Assembly (NCBI GenBank): GCA_029204225.1
Contig: CM055102.1
Span: 6,811,820 to 6,875,819, forward strand
From: Diphasiastrum complanatum
Taxonomy: Eukaryota > Streptophyta > Lycopodiopsida > Lycopodiales > Lycopodiaceae
Direction: 5' to 3'
DNA length: 64,000 nt
Part shown: in pieces, positions 60,416-64,000 of the stretch
Position numbering within the stretch: the stretch's first letter is position 1
Layout of the letters: each line of letters opens with the position of its first letter
Notes under the pieces: model-generated
Database searches by the model: none
Seen by the model: the letters and a program-made list of their open reading frames with translations, nothing else
What the model was told of the DNA's origin: nothing
Position numbers and translations under genes: made by a program

Positions 60416-62270
60416 CTTTAAGGATTTGGAGCGAATGCTGCTCCTCTGAGAAGTTTGCAACTGTTATACAGAATGAGTGAAATTTGATGTCAATCCTTTT
60501 CTCGCTTTCATAGCAAATGCTTGTTTGTAATAAGGAAACCATGGGTTTGAAACTCAAATCTACTCTGAAGTTGTTGCATGTGCCTTGATGTTATCCAAGC
60601 ATAGAGCTGGTGCATCTACAGGTAACTTGCATCCTTCAATCATAAAAATCTGCATCGTCTTCATCCGTGGGAACACTTCTGCAATCCTTCATAGAAAATG
60701 CCAGTTAGCGAGGTGTTTGCAGTGACACTTTAAAGGCATAATTTCCCACACAAGATCGTAAAAGCCGATTTTGCTTGAAAGTGAAGTCTTATAATTTCAA
60801 AATTTGGTCAGACATGGATCTGCAAGAATATGCCACTAGAATCATGTACACTATGGATCTCAATTCGAAGTGTAAATTTGAAAGTCTTGTACTTTGTTCA
60901 TATTGACCTCTTGCAGAAACTAAACATGTGGACCTGGATGTGGATCTAATTTTGGATTTCTTACTTAGTATTTGCCTGTTTGGCTGTGACTGTGTTTTGA
61001 TATCATTTTTTTGTTCTGATGCTTCAACCAAATTAAATCTAGAAAAGTCGTTTTGTCTATCGATATGAATAATTGGTACCAATGAATCATTCAGAAGGAA
61101 TATGTTTCGGAGTACTTTTTCTAGTTTGTTCTCAATTATAATTATATATGCTACTGTTTCCGCTCTTTCACTCTGCCTCTGTTTTGCACCAAAGGTATTG
61201 CACTTCTGGATACCAGGTGGCTATGAAGTTGAAGTGGTTTTATTGCATGACACACTCTCTTTCAAATATATGAGTCGCCATTGTTGGTATGTGTTCACAC
61301 CAAACAGTGGTAACGCCATGGAACATGCTGGGCAGGGCCGTTTTTTGGCCTGTCAAACGACAAGTGCTAGGGTTCATCTGGCCAGTTTTGCGACATGGCC
61401 TTGACTTCAAGCGAGCCTGATGGTGAGGGCGAGGCAGGGCTCACAACTGAAATCTGTCCACCCTTGCCACCTAGGGTTGTGTGTAAGTTTTTAATGCCAC
61501 TTGAATTGCCCTCAACAGATGAGAGGAAAGGATTAGAACTCTTTCCCGCTTATCTCCTGAGTCCTATGTGAGACCACCCACCCTTAGTGACCCTTTTACC
61601 AATACATGTTTTAATTCATCTTTTGAATCTGTTGAACGATCTCTTGCAAAATTGGCAATCCAGGCAGGTGGCCCGAATCAAATATGTATAAAAGTTAATT
61701 GCTTAAATGTAGATATGAAATATGTGGGAATTGAGGTGAATTATTGTCCTCCTCTTTCTTCCTGTTCATGCATCTGTTTCTGCTTGTATTATGCTGAACT
61801 TTGCTGTTTCCTTCAAATTATTTAAACGACGAATCCTAGAATGCTTACCCATTTTATTGATTCTGGAGTTGTTGATGTTAGTTCTTTGGTTATGGCATGT
61901 GTCTTTGGATATTGAATTCATGTAGAGAAATTCCCTCGTATCATTTTAGTTGGGGATGGTTTTTCTCCATGAGTTTACATCCTTTTATAGCAGGTCCATG
62001 TCTTATTAATGAATCTTTGGTTTCCGTCCATAACAAAAAGACATTAAGGTTTGCGATGAGGGAAAAGACACTTATGGGTCAATTGGCCCTTCCTCTTACG
62101 TCTAGTGAGAGTGAGATAATTGTAGGAAGCATCCTTTCTGTGAGTGTACATTGTTGGGCAATTGGATGTTATTTAGGCTTCAGTGTAACAAATACAAGAG
62201 AATAGTCAGTGCACACTTTGTTTATGCTCAGGGATAACAAGCTCATTTTATCAATGTTTTTACAAAAATG
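60416..62270. other. Downstream intergenic stretch, no gene recognised
   Basis: This stretch contains the presumed 3' UTR of the TOG/ARM gene. Open frames (for example 61102-61404) lack family motifs. Confidence 0.4.
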
Positions 62271-62274
62271 TAAA

Positions 62275-62590
62275 TTATCTTTTTGTGTAAAATATTTGCC
62301 CTATTTGTGGCTCCACCCAATCTATTGACAAGATCATCCATCGTAGGCAAAGGATACTTGTTCTTGACAGTAACTTTATTCAATCCCTTGTTTGTTCCGA
62401 AAATATTTGTTCTTGACAGTAACTTTATTCAATCCCTTAATAGTCCACACACATTCGGAACGTACCATCCTTCTTATCTTTTAGAAAAATTGGTGCTCCC
62501 CATGGGGACTTACTAGGATGAATATGACCCATGTAGAAGTTCCTATCAAGATATCCAAACGCTAGGAGTTGGAACTGCCCCCACCAAGAC
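62275..62590 (-). pseudogene. Gypsy RT fragment (chromovirus-like)
   Basis: Read on the minus strand: YMGHIHPSKSPWGAPIFL, KDKKDGTFRMCVDY and, in a second frame, LNKVTVKNKYPLPTMDDL. These are the fingers region of a Ty3/gypsy RT. A 31-bp segment (TGTTCTTGACAGTAAC...) is duplicated at 62359 and 62408, 49 bp apart, which shifts the frame. No other part of the element is visible in the window. Confidence 0.75.
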
Positions 62591-62599
62591 ACATAACTT

Positions 62600-64000
62600 G
62601 TAACCTCATGAGGTCATAACTCGTAGTGTTTCCTTGATTGTTGTCTTTTCTCCAAATCTGCATGGCCTTTTGTAATTGTAGTATTTCAATTTGCAACTTG
62701 AGTCAAGCATGAGCTAACTGCTTTGTTTCCTGATCGTCAATTTTCTAATTTCTACTTCCTGTTGTATATTACTAAGGTAGATTGCTGTCTGCGAAGCTAC
62801 CTTACTATTCTAAAGCCACTGTTCCTCATCGCTGCTTTAGTAGATGACTAGAGAGAGACTGTTATCTACTCCATTATCAAAATTATCAAGAATGAACTGA
62901 TATTGACCCTTGGATCCTACAAATAAGTTATGCAAGCTAGCTAGAATACCACTTACTTCATTAGTTTTGCCTTATTGTAAGATCTTTTAAGGTCTTTCGT
63001 GCAGGTTTGACTCATTTTTCATAACCACCAAAGAACATTTACTCAGCTAAGTATTTCTCTCCATACCATGACAAATTCCTCATTGCTGTGATGTGCTGCT
63101 ACCTACCAGCAGGTCTAGTGGCCAGAACTAACTACATTGGTTTTGTGGCAGTGCTCTACTGTTTTGGTTATCTAAGCTCTTTGGTTATTCAAAATTACAA
63201 GAATCTACATACGCAAGAACAATGCTAACCCCTAGCAGTCTTCACAATATGTTTTCTGAGAGAACTTGAAAGCCAAGGCAAATTGAACTTAATTCTTAGC
63301 TTGAAGTACCTTGCTATGACAATGGTACTGGAAAGCATTATATTTTTTTGACCTGACATTAAGTAATGATCCTATGGAAATTTGGATTGGGTCCAAGTAT
63401 TCACTAGTGAAGCCAATGACCTTGTATCTCTCCAAATTTCATTATCAGAATTGGACTCGGTGGGGGCATGGCTTCCATTCAAGCTCTTGGCTAATGTTGC
63501 GTAAATGTAGTCATTTGTTAATGGTCCACGAGGATATTTCTGTATAAATTCTGCAGTTCAGAAAATATCTTTATAGATGGTTCCTTTCACTTTCGTTAAC
63601 ACTAGCGTTACGAGGACACTTCAGTGTCCAAAATTTTAGAATATACATCCAACCAAAACTCATGACAACTTCATACAAGTTAATATCTATAAGATTTTCT
63701 ACTGCAGAAAAGTTTGATGTCCCTAACAATGATATTTTAGGTGCTTTTAGTTATGCTTAGCATACAAGAGTATACGAAAAAAAATGCACAGCCATTGTTA
63801 TGCTTTGTGGAGAATCTATAATGTGAGAGGGAAACTGCCTGCTGGGTGCCAGGAACTTGGATTGAGAAGATTACCTATAAGTAGCACAGATCTAGAATTA
63901 TGAGTAATGAACTTGGAAAGTCATTTAGCATGATCATTAATTGTATAATTGGGTGGAAGGTTATCATAAAGCCATCATCTAGAATTCAGTTTGTGTGGCT
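62600..64000. other. Right-end intergenic stretch, nothing recognised
   Basis: No gene, LTR or retroelement motif is supported up to the window edge. Confidence 0.4.

Overview
The window is nuclear DNA of a land plant. Three spliced genes belong to plant or eukaryotic families (a TMEM184/LAZ1-type membrane protein, a PHIP1-like RNA-binding protein and a TOG/ARM-repeat protein). They have GT-AG introns of up to about 2.5 kb and lie in a sea of decayed Ty1/copia and Ty3/gypsy LTR retrotransposons with long AG/CT microsatellites. I cannot name the species. Large introns, long AG runs and nested LTR elements would suit a repeat-rich genome such as a fern or another seed-free plant, but that is a guess.

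Layout. 1-4.1 kb: minus-strand TMEM184/LAZ1 gene, its 3' end off the left edge and a copia LTR/primer-site remnant in its last visible intron. 4.1-9.6 kb: its upstream region, with a tRNA-like SINE promoter pair, a perfect 17-bp hairpin and several short tandem repeats. 9.6-31.2 kb: one large retrotransposon nest. 31.2-36.3 kb: a copia gag remnant, a 32-bp-period repeat and otherwise unassigned DNA. 36.3-40.1 kb: minus-strand PHIP1-like gene with a roughly 320-bp tandem array in one intron and telo-box motifs just upstream. 41.9-51.3 kb: microsatellites and several wrecked gypsy and copia fragments. 54.0-60.4 kb: plus-strand TOG/ARM gene behind a repeated ACGTGGCA-bearing upstream module. 60.4-64 kb: gene-poor DNA with one gypsy RT remnant.

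The nest can be read as a history. Copia C (LTRs 9636-10373 and 30539-31164) was hit inside its primer-binding site by copia A (10384-15006). Its gag was hit by gypsy B, which made a 5-bp ATCAA duplication. A later inversion had one breakpoint inside gypsy B (between gag and RT) and one inside copia C (between integrase and RNase H). It turned B's 5' LTR, leader and gag together with C's zinc-knuckle/protease/integrase segment the other way round. Hence B's two LTRs (15649-16382 minus, 26823-27489 plus) now face opposite ways, each bordered on its left by the target duplication in opposite orientation. A fourth element, copia D, lies at one inversion junction. All elements carry stops, frameshifts or deletions and none looks autonomous.

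The host genes do not form an operon or pathway. They are separate loci: membrane protein, RNA/phragmoplast-associated protein and probable microtubule-related protein. I found no CRISPR arrays, rRNA or convincing tRNA genes, as expected for a plant nuclear window.
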